The notes beneath the pieces are model-generated. The model ran no database searches. It was not told the DNA's origin and saw only the letters and a list, made by a program, of their open reading frames with translations. The translations under genes and the position numbers were made by a program. This document shows, piece by piece, positions 36,965 to 49,031 of a stretch of 64,000 nt of DNA (positions within the stretch are counted from its first letter, which is position 1; each line of letters opens with the position of its first letter). The stretch is taken from the NCBI GenBank assembly GCA_004154925.1, contig QJNS01000100.1, forward strand, positions 62,001 through 126,000. The letters run 5' to 3'. Source of the stretch: Monosporascus cannonballus. Taxonomy: Eukaryota; Ascomycota; Sordariomycetes; Xylariales.

Positions 36965-37445
36965 CTACTTTTTGATTACGCGTAATTTTTCGGAATTTAT
37001 TCGTATCCCCTTCTCGGCGTTTATAATAAATCCAAAATATTTTGTTATCTTTACGGCGAATTTGCACTTAAAAATATCCAAATTTAAATCTGTTTTTCTT
37101 AAGCGGCTGAAAACTTTTTTTACTTTTTGCATATAATTTTTCTTAAATCCGGAAAAAAAAATAAAAATATTGTCCATATACGCTAAGCAGAAAACGTCGA
37201 GGTACTCCTTTAGGACCCCGTTAACGTATCGCTGGAAAATCGCGGAAACCCCGCATAAGCCAAACGGTATTACCAGCCATTTGTATAAGCCAAAACGCAT
37301 TCGGAATACCATTTTTCACTTATTTCCTTTCTTAATTTTAATTTTATAAAATATTATTCGGACGTTTACCTTTATAAATTATTTGGCATAAAAAATAACC
37401 TTAAAGTTTCCGAAATAAAGGGTAAAAGGTAACGGTCATTTTCGG
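36965..37445 (-). pseudogene. Reverse transcriptase of element D, C-terminal part after the E insertion
   Basis: A 115-codon frame (37312-36965) reads RFGLYKWLVIPFGL at its start, then AIFQRYVNGVLKEY, then AYMDNIFIF, which is the YMDD box with the second Asp changed to Asn by one G-to-A step. KYFGFIINAEKGIRINSEKL follows, the RT thumb. The 130 bases before it hold the FTKLDVR..FH-like part, now degraded. Element E entered at 37445, inside the same domain. The front part is at 44196-44312. Confidence 0.85.
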
Positions 37446-37856
37446 TATTACGATTTAACAAGCTACGGCCTCCAGGAACGGTCGCAACGGAAAAGGCCAA
37501 GAAAACTATGTGGATCAGGTTACGTAATAGATTACCAACTCACTGGTGGTAAGCCAATAAGCCGAATCATTAACATATTAATAGTAAGCCAATAAGCCGG
37601 ATTATTAACTTATTGGTAATAATCCAGCTAAAAAAAAGAATATATATGTTTATTAATTCCATAATTTTAATAACTTTAGCTTATAATACTTATTAATACC
37701 AAATATTTGCATTATAATATTGTTACTTAAGGCACCTTTGGCATTACGAGACGTAATACGTTATTATATTTATTATTTAGATTCCCGTAATACTTTTGTT
37801 AATATAAACCCGTCGACTTAAGGTTTAATAATTGGTTAAACCGTTTAGCCGTTATA
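37446..37856 (+). repeat. 5' LTR of element E
   Basis: It begins TATTACGATTTAACAAGC, where the partner has TGTTACAACTTAACAAAT. It contains three copies of a 36-37 base unit with AAGCCAATAAGCCGGATTA; the other LTR has four. Confidence 0.9.
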
Positions 37857-38473
37857 CGTTATAAGCTTTTGTTCAATAATACCGTCAGATTTTAAGCAAT
37901 ATTTAATATTATTAAGATATCGACCAGCATTTAGAAAACCTTTATTTAATAGCTTTAGGCTAGAATTCGGAAGCTAAAAAAAAGGTTCGACAGTTTAAGG
38001 CTACGTTACTTACCCAACCCTTTTTCGTTCGCATAAAGCCAAAAAAACTAAAACCTTACGATGGAAAAGGTAACCCTTAAACCTTCCTAACTTAGGTACG
38101 AGTTTACCTTCGTTTTTTAGATCTTAATGACTCAGCGGATATGGTCCTAGCAGTAGGAGCATACCTAACAAGAAATGTGGTTAATTGGTTTAAGCCCATT
38201 ATGAAAAATTTCCTGGAGTACGCGATAATTTTGGCAATCCGAATAAAAAACGATTAACGGCTTAATAACTTTTACAATTCCAACAAAAAGAACCCGCGTC
38301 CAAGTACGCCGTAACCTTTAAAAGTTTTGCGGCTAAGGCAGGATAAGGAGATAATAAAACCGACGCCTTTATCGACATATTTTATAAAGGGTTAAAAGAT
38401 AATATGAAGGATAAGATTATTCGGATTAGGTAATTAATTGCCCTAAACCGGTATATTATAAAGGTAATTAAGA

Positions 38474-38785
38474 TTGATAATTAACAGTTTGAAAAACGAT
38501 AGGAAGAAAAAGAATAATATACCCTATGTTCGGAATATAAGTCCAACCAGGGGAAAAAACGAGACGTATCCCTTATTTCTTACGGAACGGCGCCAGGACC
38601 TATGGAACTTGGCGTTACCCATAAACAAAATTAAAGCCAGATTAAGTGCTTTAACTGTGGCAAGATGGGACATAAGGCCTATAAATGCAAAAAGCCCAAA
38701 AAGTTACGATAGGATAACTAAACCCCTGTACCGGAGGAATAATCCAGAAATATTTAAGGAAACGATAGCAAAGTTATTAATATAA
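38474..38785 (+). pseudogene. Gag of element E with an intact zinc knuckle, frame broken
   Basis: The knuckle at 38647-38688 is complete: CFNCGKMGHKAYKC, the CX2CX4HX4C pattern that binds nucleic acid in the virus-like particle, followed by the basic KKPKK. It is read in a different frame from the 103-codon open stretch 38474-38785, so a frameshift or stop separates it from upstream gag. The surrounding 38.1-38.8 kb is visibly less AT-rich than the rest of E, meaning lighter RIP here. Confidence 0.75.
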
Positions 38786-39764
38786 TTTAAGCCAAATATA
38801 TATTAGGTTTACGTTAAAAGGTCCAACCGAGACCATTACGATAAGAAATTTAACAAAAAATGCAAAAAACCAAAAAACTAATTCGATAAATATTGCGAAT
38901 ATAATAAGAAACGTTATAAGGATAATTATATAAATACCGGGATTAAACAGAAAAATTTTGCCCTGAAATATCTAATCGATATAGCAGGATGCATATTATA
39001 TATTGTCGACGACGAGAATATCCCGATTACGAAAAATGGAAATAATATATCTATATACGCATTACCTATATATATTACGAAAGATTCGATTTTCCAAACC
39101 GTACCGGGCATAATAAAAATAATAAGTAATAATATCGATAATTTCGAACCATAACCCTAAAAAATATTTAACAGTTGGCCGAAACAAAAAATTTGCCTAA
39201 AGAAAAATAATGCCCGTAGAAAAACCCCTTTTATTATTATAGATAGTATAATTACTAAACGGAAAAAAAAGTTAATCTAGCGTACGGTAAAAAAGTATTA
39301 TCAAAAAGTTATTACGGACCTTTATTTCGAATTGGTATTTACGGCCAACCCTTATAAAAGGAAGGCTATTAAGGAAAAAATACGTTAATTTATAAAGGTT
39401 TTTTAAAACGATAGCTAAAATGACATATAATAAGATATAGTTATAAATATAAAAAACAATTTATTTAATAAGGAAAGAAATTGTAACAAAATTAAAAATA
39501 ATTAATATGGCTTAAAAAATAATACGCCGACAACAGTAACAAATATAACAACTTAACGCGCTAAACGAAAAAATACAAATAAAGTTCGATAAATTCGAAC
39601 AGGAGTTAAAAGAAAAAGATTACCTGTAAAAAGGCCGCAAAATAACGAAACCTAAAGAAATTAAAAAAAACTTTTAAAAAAGACTTTAAACGTAACGATA
39701 AAAAACGTTAACGACCTTATTACTTTGGAAATACGAATCGGAACGTACTGGTATAATATAATAA

Positions 39765-40900
39765 TAAATTCCGAAATTTTGGGCAGAAATTATATTATAC
39801 CAGATATAATTAATAAATTTAAATTACCATAAAAATATAAGTTGGAATATTATATAACAACGAATGCCGAAAATTAAAAATTCGTTTATAATTACGGAAA
39901 AATTATACGCGAAATTAATTATTTCGAAATTTTTATTAAAAAATAATATTAAACGGTTAATTTCGATATTATTTTATTTAAAAATTACGATATAATCTTA
40001 AAATTACTATAAATACGCCGGTACGAAGTTGTAATTAACGGAAAAACTAGCTAGGTAAAATTCGTTTTATTTCTTATTAATAAATAAAAAATATTAAGAT
40101 CTTAATATTCGATCGATAATGGCGATAAATGCAAACATAAAAATACGATAAATACCTTATTACCTAAAAAAATAAGATATAAAAAAACGGATATTAAAGA
40201 AAAATACGACGTATTATTATTATTATTAAAGCGAAATTAAATCAATTAAATAACGATTTGAAATAATACAAATAATAGCCTTAAAAATTAAAAACTTTAA
40301 TTAATATATTATTATAATATTATAGATATAAATAGCTTTTCAAAAAAGAATTTAATACGAAATTATTAAAATATAGCAAATAAAATTATGAAATAATTTT
40401 TAAAGAAAAGTTTTTAACAAAGTTTTACCTTATTTATAATTTTAATAAAAACAAATTACGTATTTTCAACAAAATACCTGGAAGATCGGCTATAAAAAAG
40501 ATAAATTCGACTATTAAAATTACTAATAGGATACTTAATATTTTTCGTACTTAAAAAAATAGGAAATTACGATTTGTAATTAATTATTAATAATTAAACG
40601 ATATTATTATTAAAAATCGAATATTATTACCCTTAATTACGGAAATAAAAAACCAATTTTATAAAGTTAAATAATTTATAGAATTTAATTTTAAAGATAA
40701 ATATAACTTTATTAAAATTAAAAAAGAATACGAATGGAAAACAGCCTTTAGGACGAAATATAGATTATTTAAGTATTTGATTATATTAATAAGATTTACG
40801 AACGTATTAATAATCTTTTAACGGATAATAAATTATATATTACGAAAATATTTCGATATTTTTATGATTTATTATTTTGATAATATTTTTATTTTTTCAG
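39765..40900 (+). pseudogene. Protease and reverse transcriptase remnants of element E
   Basis: At 39765-39800 the frame reads N-S-E-I-L-G-R-N-Y-I. One G-to-A step at each of two codons accounts for the change from a D-S-G protease loop. The reverse transcriptase lies at 40770-40900, with YFDNIFIF as the YxDD box (second Asp now Asn). Between them are about 950 bases homologous to B and C but with more stops. Confidence 0.65.
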
Positions 40901-42149
40901 AAATAAAAAAAGTATACGCAAAATACGTTTATAAAGTTTTTTAAACTTTACAGGACGTAAGATTATTTGTTAATGTAAAAAGAAATTAATTCCATATATA
41001 AAAAGTAAAATATCTGGAATATATTATTACCTTAGGATATATTAAAATGGCCCCCAAGAAAATCGCTGCAGTTATAAAATGGTAAAGGCCAATAATAATT
41101 AAAAAGGTATAGGCATTTTTTGGATTTGCCAATTATTATAGGAAGTTTATTCGAAACTTTAACAAAATAATTATATCCTTAACGAATTTCATAAAAAAAG
41201 AAAAAAGATTTAAATAAACGTTAAATACGGAAAAAACATTTTAAAATATTAAGAATATGATTATTAACGAGTTAATACTAATTATATACGATTTAAACCG
41301 TTCCGTTAAATTAAAAACCGATATTTCGAATTAGGTATTAGGTATAATAATTAAATAATGAAATAATTAAGGCAAATTATATCTTATTGCATTTTTTTCG
41401 TATAAATTAAAAGGAATTAAATTTAATTGCGGCATTCCAGATAAAGAATTTATGGCCATTATTATGGCATTTCGGGAATTTAGGTATTTTTTAAAGGGAA
41501 ACCTGTACCAGATTAAAGTTTATACGGATTATTAAAATTTTACCCGATTTATTACAACCAGAAAGCTTATAAGATAATAATTAAAATATGCGAAAAAATT
41601 GGCGAACTTTGATTTCGTTATTATTTATAAGAAAAAATTAGAAAATAACAAAGCAGATATTTTAAATAAACGATTAAATTTTGAAAAAAAAATTGGTTAA
41701 AATTAGTTATATAATTTTTAATATTATCATAAAAAAATATTTACGTTTACGACAAATTGCGCTAATTCGGATAATACTTTGCGATATGCATCAAAAAATT
41801 TAACAGCATAATAACGGTTTCCCAGAAAATTAAAAAACAAATAAAATATAAATTTTAAAAAAATATTAAGAAGATTTAATACGAAAAAATATACGAATAT
41901 TAATTATATGGACATCTAGGAATTTATAAAACCTTAAAGCGATTTTAAAGTATATATTTTTTTTTCCCAAAATAAAATTAATAATATAAAAAATTATACG
42001 GCAATATGATATTTGCGCCAAAGCAAAGATTCGACGATATAAATTATACGGAAAATTATAGCTATTACCAATTACAAAACGATTATGATATTAAATTATA
42101 ATTAACTTTATTACCAAATTTCTTATATCAAAAAATCCAGTTATAGGAA

Positions 42150-42310
42150 TATATTACGATAACATTTTTGTAATCGTTAATCGATTTACGAAATTTTCTT
42201 ATTTTTTACTATATTATAAGGATATAAACGCCGAATAACTAATATATATTTTCTTTAAACATATTTTCAGTATTTACGGATTACTAATAAAAATTATGTT
42301 AAATAAAGGA
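42150..42310 (+). pseudogene. Integrase core remnant of element E
   Basis: It reads YYDNIFVIVNRFTKFSYFLL, the rve start with the first catalytic Asp changed to Asn (VDR to VNR). It is homologous to 31531 in C and 19835 in B. Confidence 0.72.
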
Positions 42311-43099
42311 TTAATATTCGTATTAAACTTTTAATAAGGCTTTATGGCATAAATCGGCCTAAATCATAAATTATTTAACATATTTAAATTATAAATTAAT
42401 AAATAAATAAATCGAATAAACCAAACTTTAAAAACTTACTTACGATATTACATTAATTACAAATAAAATAATTAAATTAAGAAATTACCGATTACTTAAT
42501 TAACTTATAATATTAATTATTACGAAAACATTAAAATAATATTTACGAACGTAAATTTTGGTTTTATTTCGGAAATTTACAAAAAAATACGTAATAACAG
42601 TATAATTAATATTAAAATAATATTTACGTCGGAATAATTACGATAATTATATTAAGAAATAAAATTAAAATTAAAATTTATACGAAATCGAATAAATAAA
42701 TATTATAATTAAAAAAGGTTAAAAAAATTAATTTTCGAAAAGGGGAAAATGGTTTTCCTCGTTACAAAAAATATTTAAACAAAACGATCCAGCAAAAAAC
42801 TCGATTTTAAATATATTAGTCCATATAAAATCGCTAAGAAAATCTTAAAAAATAACTATTAATTAGAACTTTTACCAAAAGTCAAATTTTATTTACTTTT
42901 TTTATATTTTCTTATTCGAATTAATAGCAAATATAATCAAAATATATACGGCATAAAACAATATAAAAATAAAAAACGAATAAATATACGAAATGGAAAA
43001 AATCCTTGATATACGAAAACAAACCGGATTTACCTAATACCTAATCAAATAAAAAAATATCCAAATTTCGAAAATATCTAGAAACCCGCCAAAAGCCTT

Positions 43100-43743
43100 A
43101 TTAACGCCTAACGCCTATTAAAAAAATTTTATTAGTAACGACGGAACTACCCGAAATAATAACATCCCAATTTACGAAATTTACGGAAAAAAACCTTTGG
43201 TTTACCATATTCCAATCAATAACGTCTACCTTTCTTAAGGCCTAAACCTCGATTACGGATTCCGATTCCAATTGCGTAAAATCGTTAAGATTATTTAAGG
43301 ATTAAAAGGTATAATTAACAAATTTCGTATTTTGAAATTAATAATATTAACGTTAACGACGTATACAAAAAAACGCATAAAAGCTTCGGATAAAAATTTT
43401 TCGGCCATTAATTTTTTTCTTTTAATTTTTTTGATTTTGCAATATAATAATTAATTATAAAAATAAAAACCCTTATTCCGTTATACGAATAACCTTAACG
43501 GATATATTTTTTATAACGAAAAACCCTATTTATCATTTAGCAATTAAATTACCGAATAAAACAAAAAAAATAAAATATCGTATTAAAACTTTCGAATTTA
43601 ATTAAATTAATTAAGGTAAGTTGTTTTTCGGATTTGCGAAAACGATGTTTAAACATACCGGAAAATATATTAAAAGTATATGGAAAAAACTTATTAAGAA
43701 AAAAAAAAATCTTAAAGACAAAATTTTGGGAAAAGGGAAATCG
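43100..43743 (-). other. 3' region of element E with a possible antisense frame
   Basis: This region is not homologous to the 3' regions of B and C. On the minus strand one frame between about 43430 and 43130 reads FTQLESESVIEV, then after TAG ALRKVDVIDWNMVNQRFF, with TAA/TAG as the only stops. The mirror plus-strand frame is also rather open, so coding strand and even coding status are uncertain. The purine tract GGGAAAAGGGAAATCG directly precedes the LTR. Confidence 0.3.
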
Positions 43744-44190
43744 TGTTACAACTTAACAAATTACGGCCTCCAAGAACGGTTGTAACGGAAAAGGCCAAAA
43801 AAATTATGTGGATTAAGTTACGTAATGGATTACTAACTTACTGGTAATAAACCAGTAAGCCGGATTACCAACTTATTGATAGTAAGCCAGTAAGCCGGAT
43901 TACCAACTTACTGGTAATAAGCCAATAAGCCGGATTGTCAACTTATTAGTAATAATCCCGCTAAAGGAAAAAAATATATATACTTATTAATTCCATAATT
44001 TAAATAATTTCAACTTATAATACTTATTAATACTAAGTATTTGCATTATAACATCGTTACTTAAGGCATTTTTGGCATTACGAGACGTAATACGTTACTG
44101 TATTCATTACTCAGATTCCCACGATACTCCTGCCAACATAAACCCGTCGACTTAAGGTTTAATAGTTGGTTAAACCGCCTAGCCGTTACA
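43744..44190 (+). repeat. 3' LTR of element E
   Basis: It begins TGTTACAACTTAACAAATTA and ends CTAGCCGTTACA. Four 36-37 base tandem units in its first third explain the 36 extra bases against the 5' LTR. Confidence 0.92.
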
Positions 44191-44195
44191 TTCGG

Positions 44196-44312
44196 TTATT
44201 ATATTTAACGTCCGATAATTACAACAAAAACGCAACTTTTTTCCGGATTTTTTCATAAATAAAACCGGAGCCCTTATAGGCGAACTGCTTACGCAAATAT
44301 ACCCTTTATCCA
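44196..44312 (-). pseudogene. Reverse transcriptase of element D, N-terminal part before the E insertion
   Basis: The minus-strand frame reads DKGYICVSSSPIRAPVLFMK and then KSGKKLRFCCNYR. This is the opening of a Gypsy RT domain (kgfIrpS.SP..aPvlFvkK..G.LR.cvDYR). It continues in frame across the E insertion site into 37440. Confidence 0.8.
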
Positions 44313-46477
44313 AAAACTCCGTTAAGGTTTTCCTTAAAGCTAATAATTTCCCTTTAATTATACCATATAAAAACCTTTATAATATTGGCATTTCCCTTTT
44401 TATTTTGTTTTTACGTAATAAAATCGCATAATCTATTCCGGGACGGGATAAAAGTAAAACGTCACCTAATTTTTTATCAAATAACTTCCGAAACGTTTTT
44501 AATTTAAACGGAAATTTTTCGTTAACCTTTACCTTTTTTTTAAGCGTTAACGTTTTATTAATATTGGCTAAAATAACTAAAAATAACTAAATTTCTTATT
44601 TAATCCTTTTAATCTTTTTTATTTTCCGAAATTCCGCTTTAAAAACGACAGCTGAAATTCTTTTCGTTTCGTAAATTGTTCGTACGTTATTTCCTTAAAT
44701 TTCGTATCTTTTTTCGTAAACCCTTATACGATTTATTACGCCTACCGTTAAAAAATGTTTTTGTATTACGTATATAACGTTATAACGTTTTATCCAAAAT
44801 TTCCTAAAATTTAAAGGGTAATTAAGGCCATTAATAATATATGCGAATATCCTAACCTTAAAACCGTCGATATCTGTCTCTATATATGTTATTTTCTTAA
44901 TTTCTCCTCGCCGTCGTCGGCTTTTTTTTCAAACCTTTTTTAATCCGTATAATTTTATTGGAATACGTAATAACCGTAGGCATTTTACGAACGTTTCGCT
45001 TATTATAACAAAATATTTATATCCTTAATTAATAAAACTTTTTACAAATTTTTCTTAATTAATATATATATCGATAATAAATAAAATGCCGTCCATATTC
45101 TGCTTCGCGATTTTTATTTCGGCCTGGGTCGTTTTTTGTTTCCGAACGTGCCGATATTCAGAAATTACTTTTTTCCTTTTTTGCTTTTAGATTCCAACTT
45201 TTCGTTTTCGTACGCTTTTAACGAATTAATCTTTTTTATGGTTTTTTTATTGGTAAAAACGGGTAACGGTTCGTTCTATAATTAGGACGCCCATAACGCA
45301 GGTAAAGGCCTTTCGTTTTACGGACGTTCCGTTCCTTTTAAATCACTTATCGTACGTATTGTTTCGGCGTTGGGGGTAAAATTTGGGATTTTTGTTTTTG
45401 TCGTCCTACTGCTAAAACACCCGTTATGCTTATGTCGCCATCTGGGTTACTTTCCGTTTAGTTATTACTACCTAATTAAGCTGTTAAAATTATTCTTTTT
45501 TTTCTGCCGCGTTATTTCTTTAAGGCGTCCAGCAATTTCCATTACCTTATTTACTTATACGTTATAACTTTTAAAAAAATCCATTAGGATTAAAATTTAG
45601 ATAAATTTTTTATTTAATATTTCCTTTAAAAGCGTATATTTTGTTTCCGTTAGCCAAATAATCTTTTTCGCGTTTATTAACGTTTTTTCGAATAAAAAAT
45701 AAAATAACAAAAATTTCGCGTTATCGGTTTGCCTTAAGTTCCGAAAATATTCGGCTATTTTTTCCTTCCTATGTCGATTATTATATTATTTGTATAATAT
45801 TTAAAAAAAACTAACGGAATTATAAACGTTATTTAGGTTTCCGATAATATAATAAGTAATAACCGTATATTATATGTTAATTTCGAAATTTTCCTATATA
45901 ACGTAAAACTATTTACGAACTCCTTTTATAAAAATAACGTTTATTTCGAGTTTGTAAGTTATAAATACGTATTATTCGGGGAACTTCTTTTTTGTCCCGT
46001 CGAACTTCTCCGGCCAGAGCAATAGCTTCCGCTTAGTTCCTATTATTAGTTCGGTCGTTCTAATTATTTTTGCAAAATAGCCTAATTATGTTTCCGATTG
46101 TTATTAAATTAAGAAAAAGTCGGTATTCGTAAAAGTTATTACGTTCTAAATTTGTAATTAAATAATAATTTTTTATTAAGTAATTAAGCCGTTTTTGAAT
46201 TATTCGGCCGTTTATATCAGTTTTTTATTGGCCTTATATTGCGTTTTTATATGCTTACGGAATTAGGTTATCTTTTTTTTGCTTTTTTCGAACTGGTAAC
46301 TTATATATTACTTTATAGCCGCCATCGAACTTATTAAGGTTTCCGTTATAGCGCTAATTACCCTTTATAATTTTAGGTCGATAGAGGCCTTTTGCTAAGC
46401 CCTTTAAAAAATATTCGAAAATCTTAACATTTAATCCCGAACGTCTTTTATTTTGCTAAATAATAAGTTAAAAAATA

Positions 46478-46665
46478 TATAAAAGGCGTTACTTAAGCGG
46501 TTTGCAATCGGTTACTAATAATAATTTATTTTTTAGCTAAAGAGAAAAAAAAGGGAAAATGAAAATACAGTTATATGTGTTTGCATATAAGGCGTTACGT
46601 TAGTGCTGCTTGGTACCGGCGTTTATCCGGTGCTCCATAATAGGGCTCCATACAGCCCCATCACA
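46478..46665 (-). repeat. 5' LTR of element D
   Basis: It is 188 bases long and pairs with 33010-33197. It begins TATAAAAGGCGTTACTTAAG (TG changed to TA) and ends CAGCCCCATCACA. Confidence 0.92.
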
Positions 46666-46761
46666 CATTAATACGTTTACGGAAACGGGATTTTTCGACG
46701 TAACCTAACATAATGAATATAAAAAAAAAGTTACTTACCAAAATTAATAAATAAACGGAAT

Positions 46762-46799
46762 AATCTTTAAGGACAAAGATTTTAAAAAAGGAAAAATCG
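46762..46799 (+). other. Hairpin and polypurine tract before the 3' LTR of C
   Basis: AATCTTTAAGGACAAAGATT (46762-46781) forms a 7-base stem. AAAAAAGGAAAAATCG follows, and the LTR starts at 46800. It is the counterpart of 21429-21466 in B, with loop sequence changed and stem conserved. Confidence 0.6.
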
Positions 46800-47192
46800 T
46801 ATTATAACCAAACGATTTTGGCTTCCCCAAACGGTCGGAGAACTTAGGCACCCAAGCCCGACCGTACCAAAAAGATTACGTAATTGGCTTAAAGGGCTTA
46901 AAGGCTTAGCGCCTTAAAGCCGGTTAAACCAATAGGCGGCTTAAGGGGTTCAAAAGGCTTAAGGGTTTAAATCGGTTAAATGGTTTAAGCCAGAAGTAAA
47001 ATATATACGTTTATTAATTCCATAGTTTAAATAGCTTCAGCTTACAATACAATATCGTTACCTAAGGCACCCTTGGTATTACGAAACGTAACACGTTATT
47101 ATATTTATTGCTCAGATTTCCACGATACTTCTGCCAACATAAACCCGTCAACTTAAGGTTTAATAATTGGTTAAACCGCATAGCTCGTCACA
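46800..47192 (+). repeat. 3' LTR of element C
   Basis: It is 393 bases long, equal to the 5' LTR. It is less mutated than the 5' LTR in its second half (GATACTTCTGCCAACATAAA is preserved). Confidence 0.92.
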
Positions 47193-47197
47193 CCACG

Positions 47198-47855
47198 GGT
47201 CACCTATAAAATTTTTTTTTAAAAAAAATTCCCATGGGTAACCCGTAAATATTTTAAAATATTTGAAAACACCTACGAGTTACCTATAGGTAAAAGAATA
47301 TTCTGAAATAATCGTATATAAGCAATAAGCGAAAATTTTAAGGTATGCGGTAAAATAATAAGAAATAATTATATATAGTTAATAACCGAAACTTATTAAT
47401 AATATAAAACTTTTGAATATTATAAGTAAACTAATGCCATATTCTGCCTGTACCAAATATATTTAAACCGTATTCTTAATCAAGTTATTAAGCCAAACCC
47501 CAAATACCGTTATCTCGTCGGTCTTCTTTTTTCTGGTTATCGCGAATCCATTTTTTAGCCGGTTTAATACCTGGCTTTCGAAAACCAGCTCCTGATAATT
47601 ACATCCAAGGGCCTCCTAACGTATTGTAATTACCGCAAATTTATCTAACGAGATCTATATCGTTTTTATAAGGTAATTCATTTATTATAAAAGATATATA
47701 AGTTACTTGTTATAAAAAATTATATTATATTATAATTATTTCAGAAAAAACTTTTATTTTCGAAGAGTTTCATAAATATTAATTTGTTATTTTCTGCAAA
47801 ACGCCTATAGCGCTTGTTTAAAATCGTAAATTAATTTTAAATATTTATGTAATTT
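47198..47855. other. Continuation of the interrupted transposon terminus, then degraded sequence
   Basis: 47198-47300 continues the GGGTACCC-like motif array that C split. Further right, a minus-strand frame (about 47690-47450) has protein character, with LSGAGFRKPGIKPAKKWIRD and NQKKEDRRDNGIWGLA, broken by TAA of CAA type. I do not recognise it. It may be the coding part of the transposon whose end lies at 26671, itself cut by F at 47860. Confidence 0.4.
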
Positions 47856-47860
47856 CGCGA

Positions 47861-48066
47861 TGTAAGATAATGGACAGCTGTGAGCTAGGTAAGGTGATTT
47901 CCAACTAGCCGCAAAGCGTATTCCAAGAAATAAATGTATTAGGTTACTTCTATCTGGCGTTTCCCATTAGCTGCCAGATGGTGGATTTATATTAGTAAAT
48001 AGGCTGGTAATTAATTGGTAGCTGGTGGGTTATTAACCTTATCTTTATAAAGGCTATACTTTTATA
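47861..48066 (-). repeat. 3' LTR of element F
   Basis: It includes TCTGGCGTTTCCCATTAGCT and GCCAGATGGTGGATTTATAT, the former less mutated than in the partner at 53829-54035. Confidence 0.9.
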
Positions 48067-48471
48067 ATTACTTTCCTTTTTTTAATTATTAATTTCTAAT
48101 AATATTATTATTAATTTAATTTAATATGTTTTGCAAATCTATTTACGTATATTTGCCAATTATTTCTTATTATATTACGTTGTAAGTAATTGCCGTTATA
48201 ATTAATACGTACTATATTACGTAATTCATTATATTCCGCCTAATTTCTTATTATAATCCGTTTTTAACCCTATTTAATTTACTTTTTATTTCCTTTCGCG
48301 CCTATATCTTTATTCCTTTTACGTATGCGTTCCGTTCGGTCTCCTTTTTTTTATTTTCATTTTTCTTTCTCCGTTTATTTTACGTATAATTTCTGTTCGT
48401 TATATCTTTTTTTCTTAAGGAGTTCTAAGAAAAGTAATATTTTAATATTAATAAAAATTCGGATTTTCTAA

Positions 48472-48960
48472 CGTTATTTTTTCGACGCCGATAATAAAAT
48501 AAATATTAGTTATATTACGGACGATAATAAACCATATTATATTTACGTAGTATAACGTTATTTTGATTACTATACGATTTATATTCAGATTTCGGACGCC
48601 CTAAATTATGTCGTAATTAATTATTATTATAAAACCTTTCGTACAGTAAATAATTATTTTTAATATTATTAATATCGTTATTTAATTTCCGTTTAAATTT
48701 CGATTATTTTTAAGAATACCGCCTAAATAATTTTTTAATTTGGTACCGATAATTAGGAATTAATTGACGAATTCGAAAAGGTTCGTATTACGGATGCCCA
48801 GTATGAATGTTCCGACGTGGTTGCGGTCGGTCGTCGACTCGACGTCCTTCGCAAAGCCGAATTCGCCCTTAACGCAGTTATTATTAAAAAATATCGTCTC
48901 TTTAATGCAACGGAAGTCGATTTCCGATCGTCCGTTATAGCTGCGGAGGTCCAGTCTTAA
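48472..48960 (+). pseudogene. Antisense reading frame in the 3' region of element F
   Basis: One plus-strand frame runs 163 codons from 48472 to TAA at 48958-48960, opposite to pol. Its RIP-mutated first part (YFFDADNKINISYITDDNKP and ALNYVVINYYYKTFRTV) contains only TAA/TAG stops, no TGA. Its last 67 codons are unmutated and strongly protein-like, with ELIDEFEKVRITDAQYEC and RRLDVLRKAEFALNAVIIKK. No family is recognised. The minus-strand ORF at 48987-48760 is its mirror image. The coding strand is inferred from composition and from the CAA-to-TAA pattern. Confidence 0.5.
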
Positions 48961-49031
48961 CGCCATCTTATAGGTTTGCAGATTCAAGTCCTTTTTATAA
49001 GTGTCACGATCGTTTTCCTACTGTTCCGCGA

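Larger units (their letters stand above)
37446..44190 (+). mobile_element. Element E: Ty3/Gypsy retrotransposon, innermost of the nest
   Basis: LTRs of 411 and 447 bases are flanked by a perfect target duplication TTCGG (37441-37445, 44191-44195). It is on the plus strand and has the leader and gene order of B and C. Its gag is the least mutated of the three (38.1-38.8 kb). It interrupts the reverse transcriptase of D and is therefore the youngest insertion of the nest. Confidence 0.93.
33010..46665 (-). mobile_element. Element D: chromodomain Ty3/Gypsy retrotransposon, minus strand, inside C
   Basis: Two 188-base LTRs (TGTAAAAGG...TATTACA / CATCACA) are flanked by CGTTA (33005-33009) and CATTA (46666-46670), one transition apart. 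On the minus strand the order is gag region (44.4-46.4 kb), reverse transcriptase (split by E), integrase and chromodomain. A pyrimidine run, TTACCCCTTACC, at 33198 is the complement of the polypurine tract next to its 3' LTR. It carries a plus-strand antisense frame at 33541-34171. Confidence 0.92.
26801..47192 (+). mobile_element. Element C: Ty3/Gypsy retrotransposon, outer shell of a three-level nest
   Basis: Two 393-base LTRs (TGTTGTGACC...GTCACA) are flanked by a perfect 5-base target duplication CCACG (26796-26800, 47193-47197). Its own interior is 27194-33009 plus 46671-46799. The rest is element D, which carries E. Gag, protease, reverse transcriptase, RNase H and integrase remnants occur in Gypsy order on the plus strand, followed by an antisense frame. 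It is a sister family of B: the LTR heads are alike (GACCTAACGRTCTTGGCT) but diverge afterwards. Confidence 0.93.

Noticed and set aside
48760..48987. 75-codon minus-strand ORF in the unmutated block of F
   Set aside because: It is the mirror of the longer plus-strand frame 48472-48960, which is more protein-like. It does not continue the integrase domain.
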